NCBI GenBank assembly: GCA_029582165.1
Contig: CM055888.1
Location: 12,964,001-13,028,000 of the forward strand
From: Portulaca oleracea
Lineage: Eukaryota > Streptophyta > Magnoliopsida > Caryophyllales > Portulacaceae
Direction: 5' to 3'
Length of the DNA stretch: 64,000 nt
A program made the position numbers and the translations under genes. Positions 38,666 through 50,200 of the stretch are shown piece by piece. Positions within the stretch are counted from its first letter, which is position 1; the number at the start of each line of letters is the position of its first letter. The notes under the pieces are model-generated. The model saw only the letters and a list, made by a program, of their open reading frames with translations, was not told where the DNA came from and searched no databases.

Positions 38666-39980
38666 CATATTTCAAACCTTTGAGTCTGTACTGTTCCCCT
38701 ATTTTGCGCCAATCTTGACATGGAATTTTCGGCTTCGGTTTCGCCTCGGCTCTTGGCTCGGGTTGACTTAGTTCTCGGCTCGGGTTGACTTGGTTTGACT
38801 CGGGAAATCGCTCGGGATTCCTTAAAAACCTTCAATTAAGCCCAAACTTCTTCTAACTCCTTATTTTCCTACAAAACACCAAATCACTATATCTAATATA
38901 TACAAAAGGACTAAAATAAACACAAACACCCTATAAAGGAGATAAAATTCAGCTCGGAACGAGACCGAACAGTCGTTTTCTAAAAAACCCAACCTAAATT
39001 CCCTTAACAAACCCCAACTATGCGTTTGTGAGAAAGAAGGGTTCCAAGGTTGCAGTCTAGCACACGAGATTACACCCCAACTAGATTGCGCTCCTAAAAC
39101 CCATTATATCGGAGTAAAATTCACAAATGCAAGCTAACTTCCGCACAACTAATGCTTAACCTAAATTCAACAAAAAATAATTACATTTATGTCAGAAAAG
39201 AATGATGGTGCTTGGAGCTAAATTCATATGACCCAATCACTGCCACTCTCTATAGAACGAAATAAAAGGTTTTTGGTTGAATTAGTACATCTAAATCCAA
39301 CTAATATACTTACACCTTGTTTTTGAAAACTCAACCAAAATGTAAGGTCGAAACAAGAACAAGAACAAGAACAACAAACCTCATTATAGTCCCGTTAATG
39401 CAATGTTTGAAGGGATTCAAATGTAAGGCATTTTTTCCTTCATGCATGAAAGTGCATGAAGAGGTTGATACTGATGGACCCAAAACAATATTTTAAAAAA
39501 TCAAAAAATAACCTCTTTGAAAACTGGAGGGTAAACTTCTTGGGAATTGGTAGAAGAGAATAAACATGGACAAAGAAACTCCATATATGTATGTTGTAGA
39601 CACCAAATTCTATCCCAATTTTTGCATAATTATTTTGTAACATTTTTTTATTTTTTAGATTAAATTAGAACTCGATTCAATCAATCATGTGATAACACAC
39701 ATCCTCATACCACCAAAAAAATACCTCACTTCCCCAAATTTCTAAGCCTCTCAAAAAAGGTCTCCCATTTCTCATTATTTCAACTTCAAAAACCTTCATT
39801 TTTCACCCTTCCCACATTTATTTATAGGTTTACTATTTTGAATGTCATTTTTTCCACATACCTACGGTCGCTAAATCCTTTTCACAAGCTTAAGGTAAAC
39901 TCTATAAGCTTCAATTCCCAAGATTGGTTGAATCAGGTCAATCAAATATTAGACATAGAAGATATGGTCATTTTAGCGTA
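38666..39980. other. Intergenic or retroelement-derived DNA
   Basis: A GGCTCGGGTTGACTT repeat lies at 38755-38785. The remainder is AT-rich and has no supportable gene; frames such as 39838-40044 lack domains. Confidence 0.35.
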
Positions 39981-40260
39981 TGATGGGTTTCTACGTTGGG
40001 CAGCCCAACCCAAATTCCTTTTTCAGCCCATCAACAGGCTATGATTCATAAAGTAGACTGGCTGATCTACCCATGGTGCCATATAGGCTGCCCCAACGTT
40101 ATCATGATGCGAAACCCATCCCGTTGCGGTGCTAACCGGCCGGTTAGTTAGGCGTACCCTAACAGAAACCCTAAATCCTCACCACTATAAATATAGCCCT
40201 TCAGCCTCCATTATTTTCGACCCAAGAATTCCCAGGAATACTGACCCAAGAGAGGGAAAA
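39981..40260 (+). promoter_or_regulatory. Promoter-like segment with palindromes and a TATA box
   Basis: GTTGGGC-A-GCCCAAC at 39995-40009 and the perfect palindrome CTAACCGGCCGGTTAG at 40132-40147 precede TATAAATA at 40186-40193. Segments 39982-40005 and 40087-40120 are also inverted copies of each other. No coding sequence follows before the copia element at 40593. Confidence 0.35.
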
Positions 40261-41194
40261 TAGAGGACACATGCTTATTTGGTGACTATGACACTATGTG
40301 AGAGATCAATTATTAAAAAATTGGTCAAATTTTTCCCGGCATGCCTGGTTAACAAACAATTGAATCATTCTCACATAACTCTATGGCAGTCCAAAAAAAT
40401 CCAATGGATTGATAGATGAGATTGTTGATGCATATTTTTAAAGTAGGGATTATTATTATCCAATAGTCTGTGATAGGAATGATTGGAATCCAATTTTCTA
40501 AAACATATGAAGTTTTTTTTTAAAAAAAACTTACAAGTTAACATAACTCAACAACAATTCTCTAGTTAAACAATTATATTGGATTCTAATTCTGTTAGGA
40601 TTCTCAGGGCGTAGTTAGCAGAAAAACAATAATAAGGGCGAAAAATAAATAAAGATTCGACACAAGGAATTAACGTGGAAAAACCCAAACCGGGAAAAAA
40701 CCACGAACGATGCACTATCAGAGGATTACAACAGTGTTTCAGAGATTCCTAGACCTCCACAATCTCTCACAACCTCCCTAGAGTTACAACCTGAGAACTC
40801 AACACTCACAGATGAGCCTCACACAACTCCCTCAGGAACACAGAGATTACAGGTCAATCTCTTGTGGTATAAGATGAAACACTCTCAATTGCTATATAAA
40901 TAAACCTAGCACCTAGGCTCTATTTATAGTACAAGGCTGACACAATTTAGGATTAATAGAGTCCCTACAGCAAAGGAATTACAAAAAAGAAGTGGAACAA
41001 ATCAACAATCTGATTCCCATTCAAACTCTTCTACCTTGCTCCCCAAGAGATAGAGACCAACCCAAAATTGGTCTCCACATTCAACCCAACAATCTCCCAC
41101 TTGGAGACCAATTGTAAACGCACTCTGGCCGATTATCATTAATCACCACTTCAACACCTCCTTGAATCCTTTAGTGCATCCATCTCGATCTTGT

Positions 41195-42340
41195 TCAGCA
41201 AAGATCAACAGAGGTCCCAGTTGACCTCCTATCAACTCCTCTTTTAGCAACAGGCTCCCACTTGAACTGATCACGCCCCTGCAATTTCGACATACGCATC
41301 ATCGTCAACAACTTAGGGGAATTTTGGATTGGGATTTTACCTCGTGTTGAACTTGTCGAATTCTCATGCAGGTTAGATGCGTTCCTCGGCTGATCATCCA
41401 TTCCCGTAGCCTCGACCTGAAACCTCCTCGTTTTTGGTTCCCTTCTCTCATCAGAGAAGCTAACACGCCTTTGACGAGCATGAACCGGCATGTTAGAGTT
41501 ATCAATGACAGAATATAGCTTCCCCTCTTTCCTGCCATTTGCAATTATCAGAGATCCTTTCGTTACCCTCCAATGACCATCTTCAAATCTCGTCGTGAAC
41601 CCCTCCTCATCCAATTGACTCTCAGATACAAGGTTCTTGGTCAGACCCGGGACATACCGAACATTGTTCAACCTCCAAGTTCCACCCTTAGAAGTTTTAA
41701 TGTTTACATCACCTCTTCCTAGCACCTTTAGGTTGTGACCGTTTGCAAGCCTAACCCTGCCAAACCTCCCACTCACAAAATTGTTAAAGGCCTCCTTGCT
41801 AGACGAAGAGTGAAACGAAGCACCCGAATCTATCACCCAACCCCCTTCTAACTTGTCAACACAAACAGTTAGGGCATCACCAAAATCCTCAACAGAATAT
41901 ACAAAGTCCTGGTCATTATGGCTGCTCTTCTTAGGTTTGGGACAATCCCTACGAAAATGACCTCTATCACCACAGTTCCAACACAACACTTGCTCCATGT
42001 TTCGACCTCTAGATTTTGATCGACCCCGACCCGAACTCCCACTATTCCTCCTACCTGACACAAAGCATCCCAAGACTCGCACATCGGAATCTTTCCTGCG
42101 AATACTTTCATTCAGGACCAAGTCTCTAATTTCCCCAAACTTCAGTTTCTCATCCTTCTTAGTTGAAGAAGTTACAGAAGTCACGAAATTTTCCCATTAC
42201 TTAGGTAGGGTAGCCAATAGTATATTAGCATTCATCTCATCGTCGAACTTAAATCCCACAGAGGTTAATAGGTCTTCTCAAGAGCAAGGGACGACAAGTC
42301 TTAGCCGAGTGAGGTGCTCTAGTGTTCCCTTCGTTGTTGG
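41195..42340 (-). pseudogene. Copia A gag (3' part), zinc knuckle, protease and fused RT start
   Basis: Minus-strand reading: gag end (VGFKFDDEMNANILLATLPK, then KKDEKLKFGEIRDLVLNE), zinc knuckle CWNCGDRGHFRRDCPKPKK, and aspartic protease WVIDSGASFHSS with the active-site DSG intact. After GKLYSVIDNSN the frame runs into RRVSFSDERREPKTRRF and then DQFKWEP, the first part of a polymerase, so integrase is deleted. From the Met at 42184 the frame is 329 residues long without a stop; upstream of it stops occur. Confidence 0.85.
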
Positions 42341-43168
42341 TTCTTAAGGGCTTCTCAAGACTTTGCCCTAATGCTGACTTGAGCAGGGTGGCGCCCCTTG
42401 GTGAATACTTGGTTGGCTCGAAGATTGTTGCAATTAGGGCTGAGTATCGGTCCAGGATTGGATCGAGGACCGAACTGAAGGACTGGCCTGGACTGAAAAA
42501 GGTTCAATCCTCGATAGGACCGATCGAATGGACCGACCTTTGGCGGCGATCGATGAAGCAGCGGGCGGTCAATTGGAGTTCTAGGCGAGCTCTGGGCGAT
42601 TTACAACGATTGAAGCAAGGAGGACTGACTCAGTGTGGGAGGTTGGGGAATGGGAAAATGGATTGAGGGAGTTAGGTAGCATAAATCCTAAAAAATCGAT
42701 AATGTCATTAAAGAGTTTGGTCCTTCAGCCGGTTCTCATCTCTTCAGTTCGGTCCTTGAGTTGGACCAAGAACCGAAAATGAAAATTCTTTGGATCAAGG
42801 ACTGGACCGAAATTTTTCAGTTTAGTTCGGTCTAGACCTCAGTCCAGTCCAAATTTCGTTCCGAACTGGACTGTCCTCAACCCTAGTTGCAATGGTGCTC
42901 AGCGGCGACATCTTTGAAGAGGGTAAGCACAACGTCATCTTCTCCCATGGGAGGAAACTTGTTCTATATGGGCGAATTCTTTGGATCTTTAGGACTTATC
43001 CATTGGTAGTTGCTCCTGAGATAGGGGCTCACGGTTACATCACTTTGCATTTCACTCAACACGAGGAACTGAACGTACATTTAGCAATTTATTTAGCTTA
43101 TCACTTTATTCTTCAGACAAGCTGTGAACCCACAAAGTGGTCGTGATGACCTCAACCCAATCTAGATA
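42341..43168 (+). other. Foreign segment inside the copia gag, possible captured fragment
   Basis: The copia gag similarity stops at about 43170 and resumes at about 42340. The intervening DNA, once the hAT element at 42435-42885 is set aside, has a continuous plus-strand frame of about 115 codons ending at the TGA 43144-43146, with pieces VAPLGEYLVGSKIVA, LSGDIFEEGKHNVIFSHGRK and GAHGYITLHFTQHEE. I do not recognise it. It runs opposite to the retroelement. Confidence 0.45.
42435..42885. mobile_element. Non-autonomous hAT element (451 bp) nested in copia A
   Basis: Inverted ends TAGGGCTGAG and CTCAACCCTA are flanked by the exact 8-bp duplication gttgcaat (42427-42434, 42886-42893). Subterminal repeats GGACCGA/TCGGTCC occur many times in both orientations. 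No transposase. Confidence 0.92.
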
Positions 43169-43171
43169 GAT

Positions 43172-43399
43172 CTATGTTGTATAGACCTCCCATGAAGGGT
43201 GAAAATGTTCTAGCGTCAGCCTGACCGTACTGAATGCCTGACCATCAAACTCTTCCCAATCCTTCTGTTCCATCTCTTTTGGCTTATCACCCATCGCAAG
43301 ATGCAACCTTTGCTGGCGGAGCACATCCTCAACGCGCATCCTCCACCATGCGTAGTCTTTCCCATCGAACTCCGGAATCTTCACAATAGCGCCCGCCAT
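43172..43399 (-). pseudogene. Copia A gag N-terminal fragment
   Basis: The minus-strand frame begins MAGAIVKIPEFDGKDYAWW and continues VEDVLRQQRLHLAMGDKP and WEEFDGQAFSTVRLTL, the typical copia gag start, 40 nt after the PBS. The frame leaves the family after FHPSWEV where the foreign segment begins. Confidence 0.85.
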
Positions 43400-43926
43400 T
43401 GCTTCTCAGTCTGCAGATCAACCACGCTCCAACCAAAGCTTTGATACCACTTGTTAGGATTCTCAGGGCGTAGTTAGCAGAAAAACAATAATAAGGGCGA
43501 AAAATAAATAAAGATTCGACACAAGGAATTAACGTGGAAAAACCCAAACCGGGAAAAAACCACGAACGATGCACTATCAGAGGATTACAACAGTGTTTCA
43601 GAGATTCCCAAACTCCACAATCTCTCACAAGTTCCTGGCGAGAACTCAACACTCAGATGAGCCTCACACAACTCCTCAGAACACAGAGATTACAGTCAAT
43701 CTCTTGGTATAAGATGAAACACTCTCAATTGCTATATAAATAAACCTAGCACCTAAGCTCTATTTATAGTCTGACACAATTTTAGGATTAATAGGTTCCT
43801 ACAAAGAAAGGAATTACAAAAAAGAAGTGGAACAAATCAACAATCTAATTCCCACTCAAACTCTTCTACCTTGCTCCCCAAGAGATAGAGACCAACCCAA
43901 AATTGGTCTCCACATTCAACCCAACA

Positions 43927-44336
43927 AGTTCCAATCAATTATTTTGTAAAATCCAACACTTTAACTTAAACCAGATGAAAACATATGTCATGTTTTAACA
44001 AAACCCAAAATCATCAAATCATATATTAAAGAAATGCTTGTGTATTATTATTTTTAGTAGAAGAGTCAGCATCTTATCCATTAATGTAGGTCCAACCCAC
44101 TAGTTATGGAGCAACATGTCCTCTCTAACCTCCCCCCTTTTTTCTTTCTTTAATTACTATTCTAACTACATCAATATTTTAGATAATGGAGCATGCATTC
44201 ATGCTAGATCCGGCCATATATTTTGTTCCAGCACCGCAATCTTATCTAAACCAATTATACACTACTAAATAAAAAGAACCCTCTTGTTATGGGGATGACC
44301 CACATGACCATACATATTTGATCAACTCTAGTATGA
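43927..44336. other. AT-rich intergenic DNA, nothing recognised
   Basis: No frame, RNA gene or transposon end was found between the copia element and the MITE pair. Confidence 0.4.
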
Positions 44337-44550
44337 CCTTGTCCTTTGATTTGGTTATTTACAGGTTTGGAGGAATAAGTTAGGATAAATTGGGATAAGT
44401 TATGTTGTTTTTTTAGGGAATTATGTTTTTAGAGTGGATTTTTTTTAGAAATTGTGTTAGGTTTGCATGAGTTTGGATAAACTTGGATAAATTTGGATAA
44501 ATTAGGATAAGTTGGGAGAGTTATATCCAACCTGACCAAAAAACAAGGCC
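44337..44550 (+). mobile_element. MITE, first of an inverted pair
   Basis: Ends CCTTGTCCTTTGATTTGG and CTGACCAAAAAACAAGG are imperfect inverted repeats. The body has repeated TTTGGATAA units. The copy at 44702-44886 is the same sequence in opposite orientation. Confidence 0.65.
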
Positions 44551-44701
44551 TATATATGATAATACACTCCTTTTGCTCCATATTTTATGGAGTCTCAAAT
44601 TATTATCGGTTCAGTTTTTTTTTTTTTATTTTGATAGAGTCTGTTTAGTTATTATTAGTAATAAAAGTTCTATTTTATTCAAAATTAATATAAAATATAT
44701 A

Positions 44702-44886
44702 GGCTTTGTTCTTTGGTTAGGTTGGATATAATTCTTCCAACTTATCCTAACTTATCCAAACTTATCCAAACCTAACACAATTCCCCAAAAAATCATTCAC
44801 TCTGAAAACACAATTTCCCAAAAAAACATAATAATTTATCTTAACTTATCCATCCAAACCTAAAAATAACATAACCAAAGAACATG
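44702..44886 (-). mobile_element. MITE, second of an inverted pair
   Basis: Starts GGCTTTGTTCTTTGGTTAG and ends ATAACCAAAGAACATGG. Reverse-complemented, it aligns along its length with 44337-44550, so the two form a long hairpin with a 151-bp spacer. Confidence 0.65.
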
Positions 44887-45744
44887 GTCAATGTATTAAT
44901 ATTCTTTTAGATAAATTTATTTTTAAGAAGGGACATTAGTTATATGGAAAGGAGTTGTTGAATTTCTTTTATTAAGACAAAAACTAGGAGTCATGGATTA
45001 TGGATATGTAGTTATAATCTCCATTACAAAGAATCTATATAATTTTTCTTGTACCTTTCTATAAAATATAAAATATTTAAAAGTAATTAATTGATGTAGT
45101 TATATGAACATAAAATCAAGATATAAAAAATTAGACAACTGGATCATCTAGACAATTAATATGATGAAAAGATAACTGGTCGTTTAACAAAACAATTTGT
45201 ATGAGATCACCCTTATTGAGAATTACTAATGATATACTGTTAAAATAATTAAGAATTGTTCTAGAAAAAGTTTGATGTGGATGTGCAAAATATCTTTCTG
45301 TTGATTGCCACTAACTATAAGGTTTAAAAAAATAAATATCCCGTCTATCTCGTAATATTTATCATTTTATCTAATCTTTTCTGTTTCATAATATTTTTTT
45401 ATTTCATAAATTCAATATCAATTTATCATAGTCGACTACTCTTTTTTTTCTCTTTCTACCTTTTTAATTTTTTTTCTAATATAAAGCATTATAAATCTAT
45501 CTACTCCAACTTTTATTTGTTTTATTAAATTTGTTTTTCATTTGTTTTATCAACTTTTTCAGTTGGATATTGGTTCCTAAATTTCTTTATAAAACGTCAA
45601 CCATTGCAGATAGATGAGATATGAGCTCAACAATAGTAGAACGGGACAAGGAAATTAAATTGAAATACAGAATTCATTACTCCAAGGTATATGAGAATGA
45701 CTCGACTGTTTATTGTTTATTTTTTACTATTTTTTATGGAAAAA
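44887..45744. other. AT-rich intergenic DNA
   Basis: Contains weak Stowaway-like ends (CCCGTCTATCTCGTAATATTT near 45342) but no delimitable element or gene. Confidence 0.35.
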
Positions 45745-46114
45745 CTTATAGTGGTTGTCAACCATGACAATCATCACAATAAAAATAATATTTATTCATA
45801 TATATGTCAACTTTTATCTTCGCTATTCATTTTTTTATTTAGTATGTCGTTATAAAATATATTTTCTTAATTAAAAACAATTTTCTGAAATTTTTTAAAA
45901 TTTAGATATCGTAAATCTAAAATTTTGCCTGGTAAATAAGCATATTTTGAAAAATATTTATTTTAAATTTTTTTAAATTAAACTAAAATTGAAAAAAATA
46001 TATTTCAAAATTTATATTAAATAAAAAAGCTAACTGTCAAGATAAAACTTGACACATGTACGGATAAGATTTATTTTACTTACGGTGGTTGTCATGGTTG
46101 ACAACTACTATAAG
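45745..46114. mobile_element. MITE with long TIRs (370 bp)
   Basis: Left arm CTTATAGTGGTTGTCAACC and right arm GGTTGACAACTACTATAAG are inverted copies that extend over about 100 bp. A truncated relative lies at 60994-61297. The target duplication is unclear, so the superfamily is not assigned. Confidence 0.7.
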
Positions 46115-46260
46115 TGTATTCTTTTTTTATTATGGAGGAAACATTATTCTTTATTATAAACAATTCTTTAATGAAAGATACTTATCTTTAAGTAGGAACT
46201 AGGAAGAACAACTAATGTGTGAATCATAATTTTCAAATATGTAACCAAGGAAATGTTTTA

Positions 46261-47022
46261 GAGTGTGCTTGACAGAGGAAAACACTTTTTAGGAAAATCT
46301 TTTCCCAATTTTCTGATGTTTGGTATTAAAAAAAATTGAAAAATCATTTTCAAAGAAAATCATTTTCCCCTAAAAGAAGGAAATTGACTTTATTTGTTCA
46401 ACCTAGAAAAAATATTTTGCACGCTTAATTGTTGGATCGATTTTCACTACTAACTCTAATTGAAATTTGAGGGCGAAATTCAACATTAAAGGTTTTGCTC
46501 GAAATTTTGTAATACAATAGAATTGATTAAAAAAACTCAAATATAAATTTTTAACTCAAAATATTATTATCTGATAACATCCATCGCGGGATATACCAGA
46601 ATTTTTTTCCGCTAAAACTAACTGAAACTTTGAAAAATTCAAACTAAACTGTGTTGGATCGAAATTTTATGATTTGATAGTGTGGGCTAAGAAAAGCTCA
46701 AATATAAAGTTTGAGCTCCAAACATTTTCATTTGTAACATATATCGTCACTTTTATTGACATTTTTTTGCGATTAAATATGACTGAAACTTAAAAGAAAA
46801 ATTCAATTTTATCAATTTGTCACGAAACTTTGCAATACGATAGAAATGATTAAAAAAAACCTCAAATATGAATTTTGAGCTCCAAATATTTTCATTTGTA
46901 ATATATATCGTTATTTATGTCGACATATATGGTCATTTTTCGAAGAACCATTTCCTTGGAAAACCATTTCTCCTGGAAAATGATTTCCACATAAATCATT
47001 TTCCTTCCAATCAAACACACCC
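46261..47022. mobile_element. Tourist-like element with internal repeats (762 bp)
   Basis: Ends GAGTGTGCTTGACAG and CCAATCAAACACACCC are flanked by TTA (46258-46260, 47023-47025). Inside, a unit of about 160 bp occurs three times in degenerate form, anchored by CAATAGAATTGATTAAAAAA near 46513, GATAGTGTGGGCTAAGAAAA near 46676 and GATAGAAATGATTAAAAAAA near 46839. No coding capacity. Confidence 0.65.
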
Positions 47023-47221
47023 TTAAAATAAATGTGATTCAAAAAATTGTTGATATTGCAACGTACCCAAAATGTAGCCCTTAACGTTGCTGGAATTTTA
47101 TGAAAGTAAGATCAACTACTAATCTCAAACAAAGCCGACCCAGAAGAGTTGTTGAAATGGCTATTTAAATATTGTGAGATGGCTACTTGTTATTGGCTAA
47201 TAAATTTCTTTGGTATATTCT

Positions 47222-50200
47222 CAGGCCCGTTCCTGACAATTTCGAGGCCCCAGGCGACATAATTATCGATTTCTAAAGTGGGGCCCTTTTTGAAAAATTA
47301 TATTGCCATTTTTACTAAACAACGATACTAAAAATTTAGTCAGAATGCGTACCTGCAAAAGCATAATTCTTTTTCCCATAAAACGATACCAAATGTGGCT
47401 CTTCTATGCCCGACAATGCATCGCAAGATAAAATTTCTCGTTCAACTCTGCTTAAATAAAAATATAGTCATAATCTTATCTAAAAAGTATTTTCGAACAT
47501 TCACATAGCGTCAATTAAATAAAAAGAAAACAAGCAAATATTCACAAGTACGATGATATTACCAAAAAAACCATCATTTTTCATTATGATAAATTGAGAT
47601 ATAACAATAACATCAAAACGTTCACACTTAGAATAATTATATACTACAATAACTATGAATCTCTAAAACATAAACTCGTGACAACTCTTACACCATATCA
47701 TTTAGTATAACAACTCAAGAAAAATCATAAGGGATGTGTTCTACGAGCATTTTGAGAAGCAAAATCATTAATGAGTACATCAACATCGACGTTTTCCAAA
47801 AAGTCTTTCTCGATTGATAAAATTGCAAGACCATTTAATCGCTCTTGTGACATCGAAGACCTCAAGTATGTTTTGATGAGCTTTAACTTTGAAAAACTTC
47901 TTTCCGCTGATGCCACAGTCACTGGTACCGTCAAAAATATTCTATAAGCAACTAAAGTATTCGGGTAACAATCTGCAGATTTCACAAACTCGAGAATTTC
48001 AGTTACTGTCATAAATTCATTTGGCAAAGTATATTGCAACACTTTCAATTCCGAGTAAAGATCATCTAAATTAACATCCGATGAATCTCGATGAGAAAAA
48101 GTAGAGTGAAATTTAGTACAACACTCTCTTAGTTCCTTTTCATCTAATGACTTCAATTTGTTTGAATCAAACAAAAATCCAAAAATACTTTCAAAGATTT
48201 TCAGTTGCTCTGCTTTTCAAAGAAGCAATTGCCATATCAACAACAACCAAAAAATACTCAATTCTGAATAATTCTTCGGGTGATAAATTTTGTTCATCCT
48301 CATAACTATTTTCATCAAATTGTTTTTTTCTAAAAATACGACGCTTTGTTGGAAGGGATTGGTCAACTTCCATATCAAGTGCAATACTTTTAGCAATATT
48401 CATATTAGAAGTAAAACCTTCATCTCTAAATTTTTCAAAATATGACATCATACCTTCCACTTGTTTTATAGTGGCATCAATAGACATAGACTTAGATTGC
48501 AAAATCTTACTTACCTTATTCACAACAAATAAAATTTCATACCAAATAACCAAGCTAAGCAAAAACTCAAAACTTCCAAGTGCATCATACAAAGACTCTG
48601 CTTCACTCTTTGACTTTGCATCATTACCACAAGAATCATATAACTTTGACAAAGCCAATCTTAATTTAGGAGTTTGAAATCTAATAGCTTTAACACTTTT
48701 GATTCGACTCTCCCAACGAGTATTTGACAAACATTTAAGAGTAAGTTCAGATACATTATCAAGCAAAATGTTCCATCTTTTTGTAGAGCTAGAAAACAGT
48801 GTATATAAGCGTTGAACAATTCCAAAGAATGAAATAGCTCTAGTGCAAGAATGCGCCATATCACTTAAAGCAAGATTCAAACTATGACAAGCACAAGGCA
48901 TATATAATGCTCTCGGGTTTATTTCAAGTAAACGCTTTTGTACACCTTGATGCTTCCCTTTCATATTAGAGCCATTGTCATAACCTTGACCCCTTACATC
49001 GTCAATCTTGAGACCAAGAGACTCTAGAGCATTTTGCAATTCAATAAAAAGTCCTAGTCCTGATGTATCATTCACCTCTAAGAACTCTAAAAAGTACTCT
49101 TCAATTCTTATTTTATTTGTTGACATGTTAACACAACGAACTATCAGTGTCATTTGCTCTTGATGAGCAATATCAGGAGTACAATCAAGGATTATGGAAA
49201 AGTATTTTGCCTCTTTGATTGTTGTGATTATAGAACCTTTCACACTTTGAGCCAAAAGAGAAATCAATTCATTTTGTATTTTAGGCCCAAGATAATGATA
49301 ATGAATTTCACGGTTCTTAATCCGTCTAATATGATCTTGCATTACAACATCAAATTCAGCAATCATTTCAATTAATCCTAAAAAATTACCATTACTGTCT
49401 TGATAAAGTTTGTCATTGGATCCCCTAAAAGCTAAATTATGAGTAGCAAGACATTTTACAGCTGAAAAAATTCTAAGCAACACTTGCCTCCATCGATCTT
49501 TTTCCTTTGCAATAGCTTCCTGTAAATTCTTATCGATTGTTTGATTTTTGTTTAGCCTTACCCTTACTTCATTCCAAGTAATCATATTATTCATGTGCTC
49601 AACACTATTTTCATGTTGTTTGAGCCTATCGCTAACATGCTTCCAATCACGTAAACCCTCATTTGATAACAAACTTTTATTATTAATAGATTTGAATAAT
49701 TTGCAACAAAAACAAAACACTTTATCAGCATGTTTAGAATAAACTAACCATTTTCTATCACTAATCTCACCATTACTTAGCTTTCTAGAATAATGAGCAT
49801 AAGAGAAATGCCTATTGTTAGCATCAAGAGGAAATTCAAGGTTCAATTCTCTTATGGGTCCTTTCTCAACTAAGATATCTCTTAATCTATTATCAAGATT
49901 GACCCAATTCACAGGATCATAAGTACTAAAAGGAGGAGTTGCTTGTTCATCAATGAAAACATCCGGCATATCATTTGAATAGGCATTTCTTTCGGAATAT
50001 CATTTGGTAGATCACTTGGAATATCATTTGGCACTTCATTTGGAACCTCATTTGAAATATCATTTGACAATTCATTTGGAATATCATTTGGCACTTCATT
50101 CGAAATATCATTTGACAATTCATTTGGCACATCATTTGGCACATTTCTAACAATAAATTTGTGAATAGCACCTTGTTGTGATTTAACAGGCTCTTCATCA

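Larger units (their letters stand above)
40593..43926 (-). mobile_element. Copia element A: two LTRs, internally deleted, with insertions
   Basis: LTRs at 40593-41091 (499 bp) and 43452-43926 (475 bp) begin TGTTAGGATTCTCAGGG and end CAACCCAACA. On the minus strand the PBS TGGTATCAAAGC (43449-43438) follows the 5' LTR, and the polypurine tract AAGTGGGAGA precedes the 3' LTR at 41092. Flanks aattc and agttc match at 4 of 5 bases. The interior keeps gag, zinc knuckle and protease but lacks integrase and almost all of the polymerase. The gag is interrupted by an extra segment carrying a hAT element. Confidence 0.88.
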
